Positions 41,635-54,354 are shown, counted from the first letter of the stretch. The stretch is 64,000 bases of DNA from Acanthosepion pharaonis (GCA_903632075.3 CAHIKZ030001813.1:3059501-3123500), one strand, 5' to 3'. A program made the numbers and translations. The notes: a model not told the origin generated them from the sequence alone.

Positions 41635-41858
41635 TAAAATATGTTACAGAGATAGGAGGATTTTATAATGTTTATATATTTAACGGTTTGCCGTGGAAGA
41701 AGCGAAAAAAAATTGATTTCATGCACTCTCTTTACTGTACATTGGACATAGGTCCCAACGTTTATAACTTGCCCACTTTTGGTCAAATCGCACTAAAAAC
41801 GCTGGTTCGATCTCCGATGGTTAAGTAGTGTCGTGCCTGGTCAGTATTTGGATGGGAG
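41635..41858 (+). repeat. Right arm of the inverted repeat with 5S-like end
   Basis: Reverse complement of 40704-40931, including GATAGGAGGATTTTATAATG, GTACATTGGACATAGGTCCC and the 5S-like TTAAGTAGTGTCGTGCCTGG. Confidence 0.8.
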
Positions 41859-42352
41859 TATGGGTTGCCATAGATTTCGTTCCTCTTTGGTGTTAGTAAA
41901 GGGAATGTTGAACAGTGCCTTGTTCACTCAAAATATTGTTCGATCCGTTCCTTTGCTAATCCTGCAATAGGAAAGCTATGTCCCTCTCTAGTAGAGTAAT
42001 GCCCGCCCACATGAGTCCCATAGTAATGAACGTGCTCTGAAAACTAATCAACAACGTCCCTGGACATCACGACCGACAGGAATCTCCCAAATGAATACGT
42101 TTAGTAGATGATGGGACTACTCCTGACTCATTCAGTTAAGTCGCCTACATCTATTGCAGTATTACGTCAGCAGATATGAGAGCCATGGAACGATCGTAAG
42201 CAAGTGAGAATGAAAACCTGTGTTAACATTTCAAGAAATATATACAGGGTAATAATTATGAGGTCTAAGCACTGCTGATGAATCAATTGTCTTGGAAACT
42301 GTGTAGATATTGATTTGCATATGCGATTATTTACTTTAATCTATCGTATCTG

Positions 42353-42354
<2 letters not shown>
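41859..42354. other. Spacer
   Basis: Slightly GC-richer than average, without a recognisable frame, fold or repeat. Confidence 0.4.

Positions 42355-42420
<66 letters not shown>
42355..42420. repeat. (TC)n(TA)n microsatellite
   Basis: Directly visible. Confidence 0.95.
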
Positions 42421-42423
<3 letters not shown>

Positions 42424-42829
42424 TACCCGTGTAATTAATCTTGAGTAAATTGAAACACATCTTCAATGTGTTGAAATTTTATTTTCCGCCATTTTGTATA
42501 CATTTTTATATTTGTAAGGATGTAATTAGATATATGTTAAAATGCGCGGGGCGCAGGAATATATAGATTGTTATCTAGGTGTGCTGTCAGCCTACTGGGA
42601 GTCACAGACCACTGTTCTTTGTTTTTTGGTCTAGAAGGAAAACTCAGCTATAATACCTACAACTTAGTTTGCATCCAGTGGTGGAGATCAGTTATTTTGG
42701 GACAGATATATTCGATGTTAAGAGAGTGGCATTGACTTTTCCTCACTTAAAAATAGCATTGCTTGAAATGAAGTCGCGGCCATCATCATAATACACAGAT
42801 TTTGCGCACGAACACACACAGCTATATGG
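42421..42829. other. Spacer with a possible LTR fragment
   Basis: TGTAATTAGATATATG at about 42530 followed by GCGCGGGGCGCAGGAATATA and, 130 bases later, GCATCCAGTGGTGGAGATCAG could be the start and end of a short LTR. No partner LTR or duplication is seen, so it is left unassigned. Confidence 0.3.
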
Positions 42830-43130
42830 GATATTAAGTGATTTGTTTTTTACGGTTTATCAAGCTTTTGCAGGTTATTTAAAGTCAGAATATATTTTTA
42901 AAGTGTAAGAATTTTTGGGAGATAATGGTTATAATGATGCAAGTCCTACTAATTAACTCATACTGGAAAGTATTGTTTTTTGTTGTTGCTGTTGATTTTC
43001 GAAAATTCTCTTCGTTTCTTTTGAGAAAATGCATCGATATCGTCTGTGAAAACGTCTCGGCATCTTTTTATTAAGAAAACAAAAAGGAAATAAATAGAGG
43101 AAAAGAAAACAAATCAAATTGAGCCTGTGT
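42830..43130 (-). mobile_element. SINE tail and direct repeat, copy 2
   Basis: The minus strand at 42830-42958 is the tail of the 5S-tRNA SINE (AATTAGTAGGACTTGCATC, CTTTAAATAACCTGCAAAAG). From 42958 the plus strand repeats 40437-40640 (GAAAATGCATCGATATCGTC, GTGAAAACGTCTCGGCATC). Confidence 0.6.
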
Positions 43131-43139
43131 GCCATGGGC

Positions 43140-43500
43140 AAATATACTTTGAATTATATCGTTTTCCCACATCCACGTTTCACTTCTTTCATCCCGGACC
43201 ATCGTTAAGCGCCACTTGTTCCCCACTGGTGATCTTCCCGTGTCGTCACCGCAGTTGAGGTATATATGAAATTTTGACTAGAGATACGCTTACACGTAGT
43301 CCTGCTACAAATAAACGATTTCAAACGGTCTGTGTTGACACTTGTGAAGCCACATTTTTCCTGATCTCTGATACGGACACCGTGTGGTCGTTGACGACTG
43401 CCTTTAAAATGCGTTGATCTTGGAGAACATCTGTGTACTATGTATCCGTCCAAGAACTTGGTCTATGGGCGTCGGAATGTCTCTGAAAAGACCATCCGGT
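43140..43500 (-). pseudogene. Tc1-like transposase remnant
   Basis: The minus strand, with many stops, keeps STQTV.NRLFVAGLRV and, 40 codons on, MVRDERSETWMW. These fit the helix-turn-helix to DDE region of Tc1-like transposases ('TVRNRL..AGLRAR...'). The catalytic residues are not recoverable. Confidence 0.45.
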
Positions 43501-44045
43501 TTCTCAAAGGCTTACAACTTAACCCCATTTAAATGGCTTTAACAAAAGTAGCATACCAACAGATTTAAATAGGTTCTTTTACCACAATGAAACTTATTGC
43601 AGCGTGGGTCAATGTCTAAAGTTCAGACTTGAACGGGGTACTGGTAAGAGTGCTACACCATCACTTAGAAAATTTTATCAGAATATGTACTATCTGCTAG
43701 ATAAAAAAAAATCTTAAAAACTAGCAGACAATGATGCAACTATTGCACCCAGATCAAAATTGGCATCATCATTCATGATGTTGCTTTTTTTTTTTAATTT
43801 TCCGTCAGTGTATTTGTGCTAGTGATGTAGGCTTATATGCGGGCTTATATGCGGGCTTGCGAATGCATTTCTCCTTTTTTTATCTTTTAATTCACGGCAA
43901 ACTTAAAAAGTTTTAATCCTAATTGGCTGTCCAGTATGAAAAAGCAGGGGAAGTTATGACGAAGGATATTCGCTCAACAACGTAAAAAAAAAAACGTAAT
44001 ATGCAAAACACAGTGTTAGACCACACGGAAAATCTTTTTTTATAT

Positions 44046-44047
<2 letters not shown>
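43501..44047. other. AT-rich spacer
   Basis: Contains a short 14-bp tandem (GGGCTTATATGC) near 43835-43860 but no gene. Confidence 0.4.
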
Positions 44048-44088
<41 letters not shown>

Positions 44089-44105
44089 GATTATTATTAT
44101 TATTT
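44048..44105. repeat. (ATT)n microsatellite
   Basis: Directly visible; about 55 bp with one interruption. Confidence 0.95.
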
Positions 44106-44231
44106 TGAGCATAGATTAAATCTTTTATAGACACTTTAAGATAGCGCTCCTATTTTAAAGTGTGTATAAAATATTTAATAAGTGTAGATAATAATCTCTA
44201 TTGTATTAGAATTTTACTTGTCTCTCTCTCT

Positions 44232-45146
44232 AGTTAGTTTGCACGACCGTTACGCCTTGCCAATACATCATAAATAATGGACTATTCCGTTATTACTCCG
44301 TGGAAACTCAGAAAAGACGTATCAGATCCGCTACTTGGTTTCTGTGAGAAAATGAATGAAAGAAAGAAGGGAAGAAAGAAGTGTTTCACATCTGTTTCTG
44401 TTGTTAATTTCAAATCTTTTCGTTTGTACACTCTTACTTCTTAAAATAACAACCAGCATTCATATTTATGATTGTTATTGCAATATTTTGTTATGGTTGT
44501 TAAGTGCAAATATTTAACAATGCGATAGGCAAATTTCTACAGCTATTTTACGGTTGTGGAACTCGCCATGAACTTATTCAATCGTTAACTTAATAATTAA
44601 GTTTCATTTGAATATTAAAATAGGAAAACCGTGAAATTTTCAGTGATCTTTCAAATTATATATTTCTGCTTGTCCATACCCTTTTTAGTTAGTTTTGTAG
44701 TCGTTTCACACAACCATTACGTCTTGCCAGTACCTCATAAATAATGGTCTATTCCGTTTGACGGCGCGAATACACGGAAATGACATATCAAAGACGCTAC
44801 TTGGTTTCAATGAAAAAAATTAAGGAAAGAAGTGTTTAACGTCTGTTTCAGTGAAATGGAAAAAGTTTTCAATTTCAAATCTTTTCATTTGTACCCACTT
44901 CTTAAGATAACAACCAGCATTCATATTTATGATAGTTATTGAAATATTTTGTTAAAGTTGTTTGGTTCAAATATTTAACGATGTGATACGTGTATTTCTA
45001 CGGATATTTTATAGTTGTAGAACTAGCAATTAGCTCATACAAACAATAACTTAAAAATTAGGACTTATCAGAATCTTAAAATAGAAAAACTGTGGAATTT
45101 TCACGAGTCTTTCTAGTAATTATAAATGTTTGATACAATCTTTTTG
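44232..45146. repeat. Tandem duplication, 465-bp unit, two copies
   Basis: 44232-44696 and 44697-45146 align throughout: AGTTAGTTT, CGTCTTGCCAGTACCTCAT, AATAATGGTCTATTCCG, ACAACCAGCATTCATATTTA and a 3' end CTTTTT. They differ by scattered substitutions and small gaps, so the duplication is not recent. No frame. Confidence 0.85.
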
Positions 45147-45179
45147 GTGTGGTCTCGCTACATGTAACCGTTCTACTCA

Positions 45180-45560
45180 TGGATTGTTTTGATTCCAACG
45201 TTCCATCTAAAATCCAGGATGAAAGTGTTCGGACGAACTACATTCTCTGGTCCCATCGAGGCAAACCTTCTCAGAAAGAACACGCCATTCTACTTACATA
45301 GTAGCACACCACCCACATTCCCTCCGTATTCCATGGGTGAGAAGTTCAACTCTAGGACCTTTTTTCCGCGAACCACTGCCTGTGGAACCGTCTCCCAACT
45401 GGGAGTTTCCCCGATCACTGCAATTTACAACCGTTCAAGGCGAGGGTTAATTGTTATCTTCCACTCCTATAGACACAAATAACCTCTACATGTAACCCTC
45501 TACATCGAGTGGCCACCGGGCTTTGTAAAGGGTGAAACTCTTTGTTAAAAAAATGTAGCT
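45180..45560 (+). pseudogene. CR1/Jockey-like LINE 3' fragment
   Basis: Starts in AAAGTGTTCGGACGAACTAC (the GKCSDEL stretch) and runs through CTTTTTTCCGCGAACCACTG (FFPRTT) to GGGCTTTGTAAAGGGTGAAA at the 3' end. Frame-broken. Confidence 0.7.
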
Positions 45561-45840
45561 AACAAAATGATGTCTACCACACTGAAATAACCACTTCTTT
45601 ATAAGGACTGAAACTGTCGAAAGTCCTTGAACAAAAAGAGAAAAAATATAAATTACAATAACTTTGACTGCGTTGTACAATATCTTAACGGAAAATTGAA
45701 AAAATACGATAAAAAAAATTAATTCGACAGACATTGGCTGTTGAATTAATTTTTCTTGTCCTGACATGTACTGTAGATGGTTGTTATAGTGGAACACACC
45801 TATTCTATAGTTAATAGACTCCCCCACCTATAATAAGTAG
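45561..45840. other. Spacer
   Basis: AAGGACTGAAACTGTCGAAAG at about 45603 resembles a much decayed hammerhead-type end, but the core is not complete. Otherwise nothing recognised. Confidence 0.35.
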
Positions 45841-45844
45841 GAGT

Positions 45845-46150
45845 AGTAAGAGCTGAGTCGCTCAGTGGGTCGGTCTGAGTTCAGTCTGAAGTCGGACGAC
45901 CGGCTGACCGGTTGAACTCTCTGCCTTCGGGCGGAAGGAGCCGAAGGGCGGTGTCTCTTTCGGGGAGGTAAACCGACCCTGAACCCGTTTATATGGGTTC
46001 AAAGGGCATATTTTTGGCCGAGCCCACGGGCTCGGAGATCCCACGTTAAACCGGCCTTGTGCCACATAATGCCCTCGTGGTGGGGGTGACTGAATACCGC
46101 TCAGTGAGTTGGTCAGTCAGTCGATGCCGTACGACAGTTAGTCGAATACT
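45845..46150 (+). mobile_element. GC-rich tRNA-like retroposon
   Basis: The head GAGTCGCTCAGTGGGTCGGTC and, about 50 bases on, GACCGGTTGAACTCTC fit Pol III A and B boxes. The body contains several short hairpins: GAGCCCACGGGCTC, GAACCCGTTTATATGGGTTC and CTTCGGGCGGAAGGAGCCGAAG. GC content is far above the surrounding DNA. It could be a SINE of a family I do not recognise or a LINE 5' end. Confidence 0.45.
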
Positions 46151-46467
46151 AAAGCATCAGCGACCACAACTAGATTTACTCTGCGTCATACCTATTATAT
46201 GAAGTCCCTAACATTTTGTACGTCGAACCTATTTTAGGACCGACTTAGTACAAATACAAGTCTCCACTGTGAAATCACTCCATAACAATGGGGGTACGAC
46301 ACTTTCATTTACCTTACCTCAAACTCTTTCTATATTTGTCAGCAGGTGTAAGTCATAGAATAATGTATCACGGAACAGTATTGAAATCTTATAGAAATCT
46401 TACAGAGTTCAACCAAATAATCTCTATTTGGTGCTACTTCAAAAAGAAGAACAATTCACAAGCATGT

Positions 46468-46470
<3 letters not shown>
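46151..46470. other. AT-rich spacer
   Basis: Nothing recognised. Confidence 0.4.

Positions 46471-46506
<36 letters not shown>
46471..46506. repeat. (CA)n microsatellite
   Basis: Directly visible. Confidence 0.95.
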
Positions 46507-46510
<4 letters not shown>

Positions 46511-47214
46511 AGCAAACATACGGATAAACAAAAGGAATTAATTCAATCCTCCGTTTTTTGTTTGTTTTTTTTTTCCAATGCTTAACCAGGTCTCTGAGTA
46601 ATTACATGTCAGAAGACCGATAATCATAATAAAAAATGGTATGCATTCTACAAGTTGCTGTGCGCTTCTATCTCCCAGCATGATTCCGTTCTCTCAAAAT
46701 CCAATTGAAGAACTTTAATTCATCCCCACCCCTTACCTTCCATTCAACTAATCTACTTCTATTATATGTGAGGTCACATTTGACTGCCGGTTCATTTGTT
46801 AAGATTACCAGCCTCGAAACCAACATTGACCTATCGCTTGGATATCTGCGATACAAGCTTACCTTCAGGCAGCTTCAATTCTTTGTCTATTGTTCTATTT
46901 GCTACGGGGCACAGTTTCTTAGAATAAGTCAAAATCTACAACTGACATGCCTTTCATGCGCTCAGGATCTGCACAAGCAACTGGTTAATGATTCTAATCT
47001 GCAGTGACTAGATCTTTTCAAGCTAACATATTTTATCAATAATGTCGAAATGAGTGCATTTATCCGCCTACAAACACTTTGACACGGGTTTCCTTCTTCA
47101 AAAGTTTGCAAAAATCCTTTACCTACTACTATTTCCTCGAAATATCTAATTTATATAACATTTCATATTATTTACTACGTTAGACGATATCGATTAATAT
47201 ATAATAATATGACC
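46507..47214. other. Spacer without recognised features
   Basis: A hundred-codon plus frame near 46705-47007 has no recognisable domain and looks accidental. I do not call it a gene. Confidence 0.4.
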
Positions 47215-47530
47215 TGTGTGGGTGGGTAGCGTAGTGGTTAATGTTGGGAAAAGTAGGAACGATATGTTCAATCCCGAAAAGTAGGAACATGTTCAATCCC
47301 GAACGAGGTTAATTTAATTTTTCACAAATACCCTTAGGTATGAATTTCTTTTTCCCACCAAAGCTGTATGAAATAGCAGAGTAGACTGGGTCCTCTATCC
47401 TTGATTGGCAACCAGTCTAGTAGATGGATAATTGTGAATTCAAAACTGATTAGGCGTGGGCTTGTTATAACACCTCGTAAAATGGTGACTTGCTATGAAA
47501 ACGGCATTTTTAGCCTGTAGCCCGATACAC
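47215..47530 (+). mobile_element. tRNA-derived SINE
   Basis: A tRNA-like head GGTGGGTAGCGTAGTGGTTAATG is followed by TTCAATCCCGAAAAGTAGG, which is duplicated (47267 and 47290), then the body TACCCTTAGGTATGAATTTC and a tail GGCAACCAGTCTAGTAGATGG. The tail relates to the SINE at 19971-20290. Confidence 0.6.
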
Positions 47531-48009
47531 CATATAGAATAAGAAAGGCACGTCTATCTCTTTCGACCTACAAGTTACACTGAGTTCAAATTTTGTGATT
47601 ATTATGTTCAATTTCCCTGCTAGTGAAAATACGAGCTGCTATTTAAAAATATTCATGGAATTTGATCATAAAAAATAGCCTTACACCGTTTTTCCTTGCC
47701 TCCTGCTTGCACTTTTGTTCTGAAAAGTTAAAGGTTAAAATCTGTCCTAGACACGATTCGCACGCACTACTTAAACTCGTTGAACTTTGAGGGAGCATTT
47801 TGTATTGTATCTGGGAAGCTTTTATTTGATGAGCACCTGATATATGTCTCCTCTGGCACTTCTCTTTAATTAAAAGCGAATTTCATGTTTCCGTTTGCAA
47901 TTTGTGTTTGAAAAATATTAAGATAATAATAATAATAATCTCTTCATATATTTTGCTATTGTTTCACTTTTCCTTTATTTTTTCATGGTGTATCCAGACT
48001 TGAATTGAT
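47531..48009. other. AT-rich spacer
   Basis: Nothing recognised. Confidence 0.4.
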
Positions 48010-49069
<1,060 letters not shown>

Positions 49070-50558
49070 AAAAATACTTTTACAATCTTTGGGGTGGGTT
49101 CTCACACCAACACAAGGACAAAATACAAATATATGTCCGCAAATCCTTCATTTTTGAGTGATTACGTTTAAAAAAGTTTACGGTAGATGGCACTCTGTTG
49201 CCATGAAGACTAGGTTACATTTGTCATTCGTGTACATTTGTGTCTAATCTGTCGTCAACATTTAACGCGAGTTAACTGAGAAGTGCTCTGTTTTACAATG
49301 ACTGGATATTCCTATCGTGAGCAGGCAGATATGATTTTTACATACGGCCAGGCGAATGGCAAATGTACCCGTGGCTGTAACAGATTACGTTTCCAGACCG
49401 AAGGTAGCCGAGTCATCCAACCTGCAGTTGTTTATAGTCGTGTTGCTTAGACAGGATCCATGGTGCCACAAATTATGGATCGAGGAAAACCGAGATCCGT
49501 TCGTACGCTTGACCACGAAGAACACAATCTACAGGCTGTCGGAGACGAACCAGGTACCAGCCCACGTTAAGTGGCCCTAGCATGATCTATATCTCATAGT
49601 ACCGCATAGAGAGTAGTTCAAGAGCAATTTGTGTAGTGTCTTGCACCCTCTGATCACTCACTACGGGAGAACTTTTGTCGATGGTCTATTGCACAAACTG
49701 CCGATCCGTTGTTTGTTTCTTCAGTCTTGTTTACGGATGAAACAACATTTGGAAGAAATGGAATAACAAATTTACACAACCAACATTGTTGTGCGGATGG
49801 GTACAATACAGGCTAGATCCAGCATTACTTTACAATTAATGTGTGGGCTGGAATTTAAAGTCACTATCTGTTAGATCCATGTTCTCCCAGCACGTCTTAC
49901 AGGAGCTGTCTACAGGGAACACCCTTCCAGACCTGCTAGAGGATGCAACCCTGCTAATATGAAGACGGGTGTAATTCACGTATGATGGGGCTCCAACACA
50001 TTTTAGTCAGACTGTTACGGATGCACTAGGTGACATCTACCACAAAAGATATATAGGTAGGGAAGAATCGATTCCATGGCCTAAATGTTCCTCCAGCCAC
50101 AATCCTTTGAATTTTTATCTGAAAGACCACATAAAACAATTGATTTATGCAACATATTAATAATACAGAGACGCTTCATCAAGGTGTCATAGAGGCCTGC
50201 GGAACCATCGATACCATGCGGGAATAATTGAAAGGCTCCACCAGTCAATGATCCGACGAGTACGTGCGTGTGTAGAAGCAAGCAGGGGACATTTTGAAAA
50301 TTTGTTATGAGTTACGGTGTTGAGGTACACCGATGGCCTTTTGTACATATGTTTATATGCATATTTTACCTTGTTTTGATGTCAGGAACCCACTCTCAAA
50401 TATTGTTAAAGTATTATTGGATTGTATCTTGGATTAAACATTTAACAGCGTCTACCGTAAACTTAATAACTCAAAAACGAAAGATTTGCAGACATATGTT
50501 TTTGTCCTTGCTTTGATGTGAGAAACACGCCCCATAGCTTGTAAAAGTTTTTTTTTTA
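49070..50558 (+). mobile_element. Mariner-like element with long inverted ends
   Basis: About 1.49 kb. The left end (CTTTTACAATCTTTGGGG, CACAAGGACAAAATAC, TATGTCCGCAAATCC, AAGTTTACGGTAGA) is repeated as its reverse complement at 50450-50558, giving imperfect inverted repeats of about 105 bp. The interior holds a transposase. Simple repeats of TA type border both sides, in agreement with TA target preference. Confidence 0.85.
49295..50290 (+). pseudogene. DUF4817-type mariner transposase
   Basis: The N-terminal module reads GYSYREQADMIFTYGQANG and YVSRPKVAESS-like coding in broken frames. The catalytic part has LFTDETTFGRNGITNLHNQH (Asp at 49736-49738), FTINVWAGI and VLPARLTGAVYREHPS. The last catalytic motif reads NPLNFYLKDH, with AAT (50110-50112) where family members have GAT, so the third acidic residue is lost. 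A GTID..R.....IERLHQSMIRRVRACVEAS-like C-terminus follows. Many frameshifts: an inactive copy. Confidence 0.75.
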
Positions 50559-50560
50559 TA

Positions 50561-50611
<51 letters not shown>

Positions 50612-50741
50612 GATATGTAGAAAAATAGGAAAGAACACGTTAGGTAAATAATAATAATCCGAGTTCTTGTATTTTTGTTTTTATTTTAAAAAACAGTGCT
50701 CCATACAGAAGTAGAGCTTAAAAAGAATCATATTTTTTAAA

Positions 50742-50801
<60 letters not shown>
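50559..50801. repeat. Two (TA)n arrays around a short AT-rich piece
   Basis: TA arrays at about 50565-50608 and 50745-50801 flank about 135 bp (CGAGTTCTTGTATTTTTG, CAGTGCTCCATACAGAAGTA) of unknown origin. Confidence 0.85.
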
Positions 50802-50802
<1 letters not shown>

Positions 50803-51620
50803 CCATTATCATATCCCTTATTTTTCTCTCTCTCCCAAGAAAAAAGAATATAACGATATTAAACAGTTTGCGATATTAACACTAACGACTTGAATAGACA
50901 AATCATTTAAATGCGCCTCATGAAATAGGTGAACACTTACGGTCTGAAAAACCTAGCAGTAAAAAAAAATGACTAAATGGTAAGCTTCTGTGCAACTTTC
51001 TTTAAATTATAATGGCCGGTGAGACTCATTTTCCGAGCACACCTCTCCGCTAGGACGGCTAGTCAATCCCTGTTGCAGACGCCTGCTCAGGCACATTTGT
51101 GTTAGTTAAACACCCACATATCCCACCTGTGGTTTACACTGCAACTGTGCTGAGCGGACCTTAGTTACAGTTTCTAGTATATAGCGCATAATCTGTCATG
51201 ATCAGCATATTGAACGACAAAAGTACGCTCAAAGTCTCGATCACGATGACTTAGGACTTAGCACAACAATCATCAATGTTTTTAGAAATGTGTTATTATT
51301 AATTGTAAGAATTTGGGGGGAGGCGTGCGGTCACAACGCTGAGGTTGAATTTTTAAATTTTAAGATTGTGTGTTTTTGTACCAATATGGTAATCGGAGAA
51401 TTCTTTTGTACTGGTAGGTTATTCAGTCAATCTGGCATGAACTAAATTGTTCAATAAATACAGAAATGTCACAGTTATTATCCGAAAGATGCACGTCGGA
51501 TCAGTTATTTTAATATCAAGTATGTGGTGCAGTTCAATTTACATTACATGAATCATTTTTTCGGATTACATTGATATTTGTCCTGATATTACCGAGAAGT
51601 AAAAAACAAAAACAAATCTA
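50802..51620. other. AT-rich spacer
   Basis: Nothing recognised; a moderately GC-rich patch at 51030-51170 has no fold or frame I can name. Confidence 0.4.
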
Positions 51621-51624
51621 ATTC

Positions 51625-51680
51625 CATACCTGAAGATGTCTGTAGGAACAGACGAAAGCTTGTAAAAAACTAAGAAAGAC
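51625..51680 (+). ncRNA. Decayed hammerhead-type motif
   Basis: CTGAAGA (51630-51636), one T, stem GTCTG/CAGAC (51638-51653) and GAAAGC (51654). Only one base differs from CTGATGA. Same layout, including the extra base, as the motif at 28016-28061. Stem III is not clear. Confidence 0.4.
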
Positions 51681-51828
51681 CTTATGCAACTGGAATTTAT
51701 AAACAGGGATCATAACATTCATATATAGGTTCGGGGTTAATGTACTTTATTAAAATTGTTTGCGAAGATGTATTCTCGCCATTTATATCATTAACTTATA
51801 TATCTGTTTTTTGTATGAATGATTCATG

Positions 51829-51830
<2 letters not shown>

Positions 51831-51883
<53 letters not shown>

Positions 51884-52394
51884 GAAAAAAGGGTACACGT
51901 GTGCTTCTTATATGTAAAATAGATAGTTAATAAAATGAGGACAAACCAAAGGGTACCAATATAATCAGTTTGATAAACATTTATTAAATATTAATTACTA
52001 ACCATATAAGAGAAATGAAGCATTTTTGCTACAACTTGCAACACACGAGGCGTCTTTCCCCCTCCCCAATCTATAACTCTCTTCATCTATGTTTACAATC
52101 TCACTCCCCCACTAGTAAGGTTATTTTCATAAAGATTTCGCACATCGCGGAATCAGACAGAGATCGGGTTTTCCACCAGAAAATACACCATCTACAAAAA
52201 CATATGTCGGTGAGTAATTCCCATTTTTCTGTTTATTTCTCGATCTGTTAATGAAGTGTCCGAAAGTTCGAACTTAAAACCTTTCTTTCCGTGCTTCATT
52301 TCTGTCATATGGTTAATAATAAATATTTAAATGTTTTTCGTACTGATTATATTGGTACCCTTTCATTTGTCCTTGTTTTATTAACTAAAATATC

Positions 52395-52440
<46 letters not shown>
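51831..52440. mobile_element. Inverted-repeat element between two (TA)n arrays
   Basis: The left arm 51912-52025 (AAAATAGATAGTTAATAAAA, AGGGTACCAATATAATCAGT, GAAATGAAGCA) recurs as its reverse complement at about 52296-52412. (TA)n arrays flank it at 51831-51880 and 52401-52439. The 270-bp interior has no clear frame; CCGAAAGTTCGAAC at about 52260 resembles the GAAA side of Penelope-type ends. Confidence 0.7.
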
Positions 52441-52442
<2 letters not shown>

Positions 52443-52618
52443 AAGGTTAAATAAATTCCGTGGGTTTATGATCCTAGTAGGTCCTAGTAATATAAAAATA
52501 TTAAAATTGATCCACAAAAAGATAGCTCAACGTATTTTATTTGTACAGAGCAATATGATGACTAATCAAAAATTTTACCTCATGTAAATAGCCTATTCCT
52601 TACATTTTTATTATTCAT

Positions 52619-52620
<2 letters not shown>

Positions 52621-52667
<47 letters not shown>

Positions 52668-52690
52668 TAGATAGATAGATAGATAGATAA
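52621..52690. repeat. (TA)n(GATA)n microsatellite
   Basis: Directly visible. Confidence 0.95.
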
Positions 52691-52859
52691 TTGACGTATA
52701 TTTATTCTTGTACATGTAAATACATAACCTAATATGTACATTTATAGGTATATATTTATTCTTACATTTTTATATCATTATGCTTGAGAAAATGTTAGAA
52801 GATAATAAAACGCCATTCTCTCCATATTATTCGCTTAAAAAAGATTGAAACAAAGAAGT

Positions 52860-53700
52860 TTATTAAACTGTTGCGGTACATAAAACTAAAAACAACGAAC
52901 ATAAATACTTGGATATGAGAACGCAAATGTAGTTGCCTAAAAGTGTGATATTTGAAAACAAAACCCAGAAAGGTGGCAAGATGCAAGATGAGGCTAGAAG
53001 AACAAACAATACGTAGAGAAACAAGCTTCCTAAAAGATATAATGAAAAAGGGAAAATCAAACCACGGAACGAATTAACAATATACCCAAAATCTACACCA
53101 AAATCTATAGTAGAAGAAATGTTCACTGGGAAGTAAGCTTAAAATATTCCATGAATGAATTTAGCAAAGCAGACGACACACTTGATTATTGAAATAAAAT
53201 AGAACTAGATGAGACTTGTACCTTTTCAGAGGACATTATACTAATGCAAGAAAGAAAACTCTAGGAAGGTATAATGGATGCTTGACCTGAAAAAAAAAAA
53301 ACGATTTACATAGAATCAAAGACAAAAAAGGAAATGAAATAGATATATATAGAGGTTAAGAACAATTCTTAGGAAAATATCAAATTGGAAGGTACCAAGT
53401 AACGATGGAAATTGTGGTTTGTGTTTTTTGAGATTCCCAGACGTAAATGAAAGACTAGTCTAATAATTGTGAAAATGCTGATATAAGCAAGAATCATCTC
53501 GTGGGGGGGGAGGAAAGCTGACCCTAATCCAAAAAAAAACCACCGAAAAGAATAACTGAAAGTAATTACAGATCTATAACATGCTTGCCCATGACCTGTA
53601 AACATCTACGAAAGATATGGACCGAGAAATATAGAGAATAAGACAACAAAGTTCTCTGGGACTTTCAAAATCAAATGAATCATCCAATGCAGGCCATCTG
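52860..53700 (+). pseudogene. LINE reverse transcriptase remnant (another type)
   Basis: Degenerate plus-strand sequence gives NWKVPSNDGNCGLCFLRF (53380-53440) and, in order, GKLTLIQKK then NYRSITCLPMTCKHL (53563-53610). These match 'NWK.PGPDG..GFWLK', 'G.T.LI.K' and 'NYRPITCLP..WK.LT' at the start of certain LINE reverse transcriptases. The catalytic YADD is not visible downstream. Confidence 0.55.
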
Positions 53701-54354
53701 ACTAGATTTAATCCTTGCAAAAGCCAATAGTTTATACTTAGAATGATGAATAAATGAAATAAGTATTAAAAATTAAATACTTCTTTGGTCTGCTCTAAGA
53801 ACTAATCTTTGCTGTAAACGATGATTTTTTTTTATTCCTTGAAATTCCCTCTGAACAGATTTACGTAGCTGAATATATGGTAATTTTCAAACCCGATTTC
53901 CTTGTAATCATTTTACAAGCCTCTAATCTCTTTTTAAGTCTATAATTTCAGGAAAAATACTCAAGTATTTTCTCGGCTTTTGGTGTTGAGCGAAAGGAAT
54001 AAAGTTTATCGATTCTGTCAACTGCCTGCCTTCATGCGCGTAATGTGTTTTTAACAGTGATTGAAGTCTCGCTCATTTCAAATATTTATATTAATAAATC
54101 CAATGAATGTAATTATGTAAATGCAATTATTGCAAATTGCAAATAATATGATTTCAGGCTGTTTGCAAATAAATATTGGTTATGGCAAGCAATAATTTAT
54201 TTCACAAATAAAGAAGTAAAACAAGAAAATATTAGGAGTAAAAAAAAAAAGCAACGATTGATTTTCAGCATGAATTTTTAAACATCCAGCTCATTGAAAT
54301 TGTCGAGATTGAGAACTAAAAAAACCGTTTTTCGTAATTAAATAAAAATGTAAA
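53701..54354. other. AT-rich spacer
   Basis: Nothing recognised. Confidence 0.4.

Noticed and set aside
42519..42720. Short LTR-like segment starting TGTAATTAG
   Set aside because: No convincing right end, partner or duplication; kept only as a note in the spacer entry.
44020..44134. Asn-rich frame
   Set aside because: It is translation of the (ATT)n microsatellite.
46705..47007. 100-codon frame with several cysteines
   Set aside because: No domain, no splice or promoter context, base composition like the surroundings.
50081..50281. Minus-strand frame of 66 codons
   Set aside because: It is antisense to the mariner transposase C-terminus.
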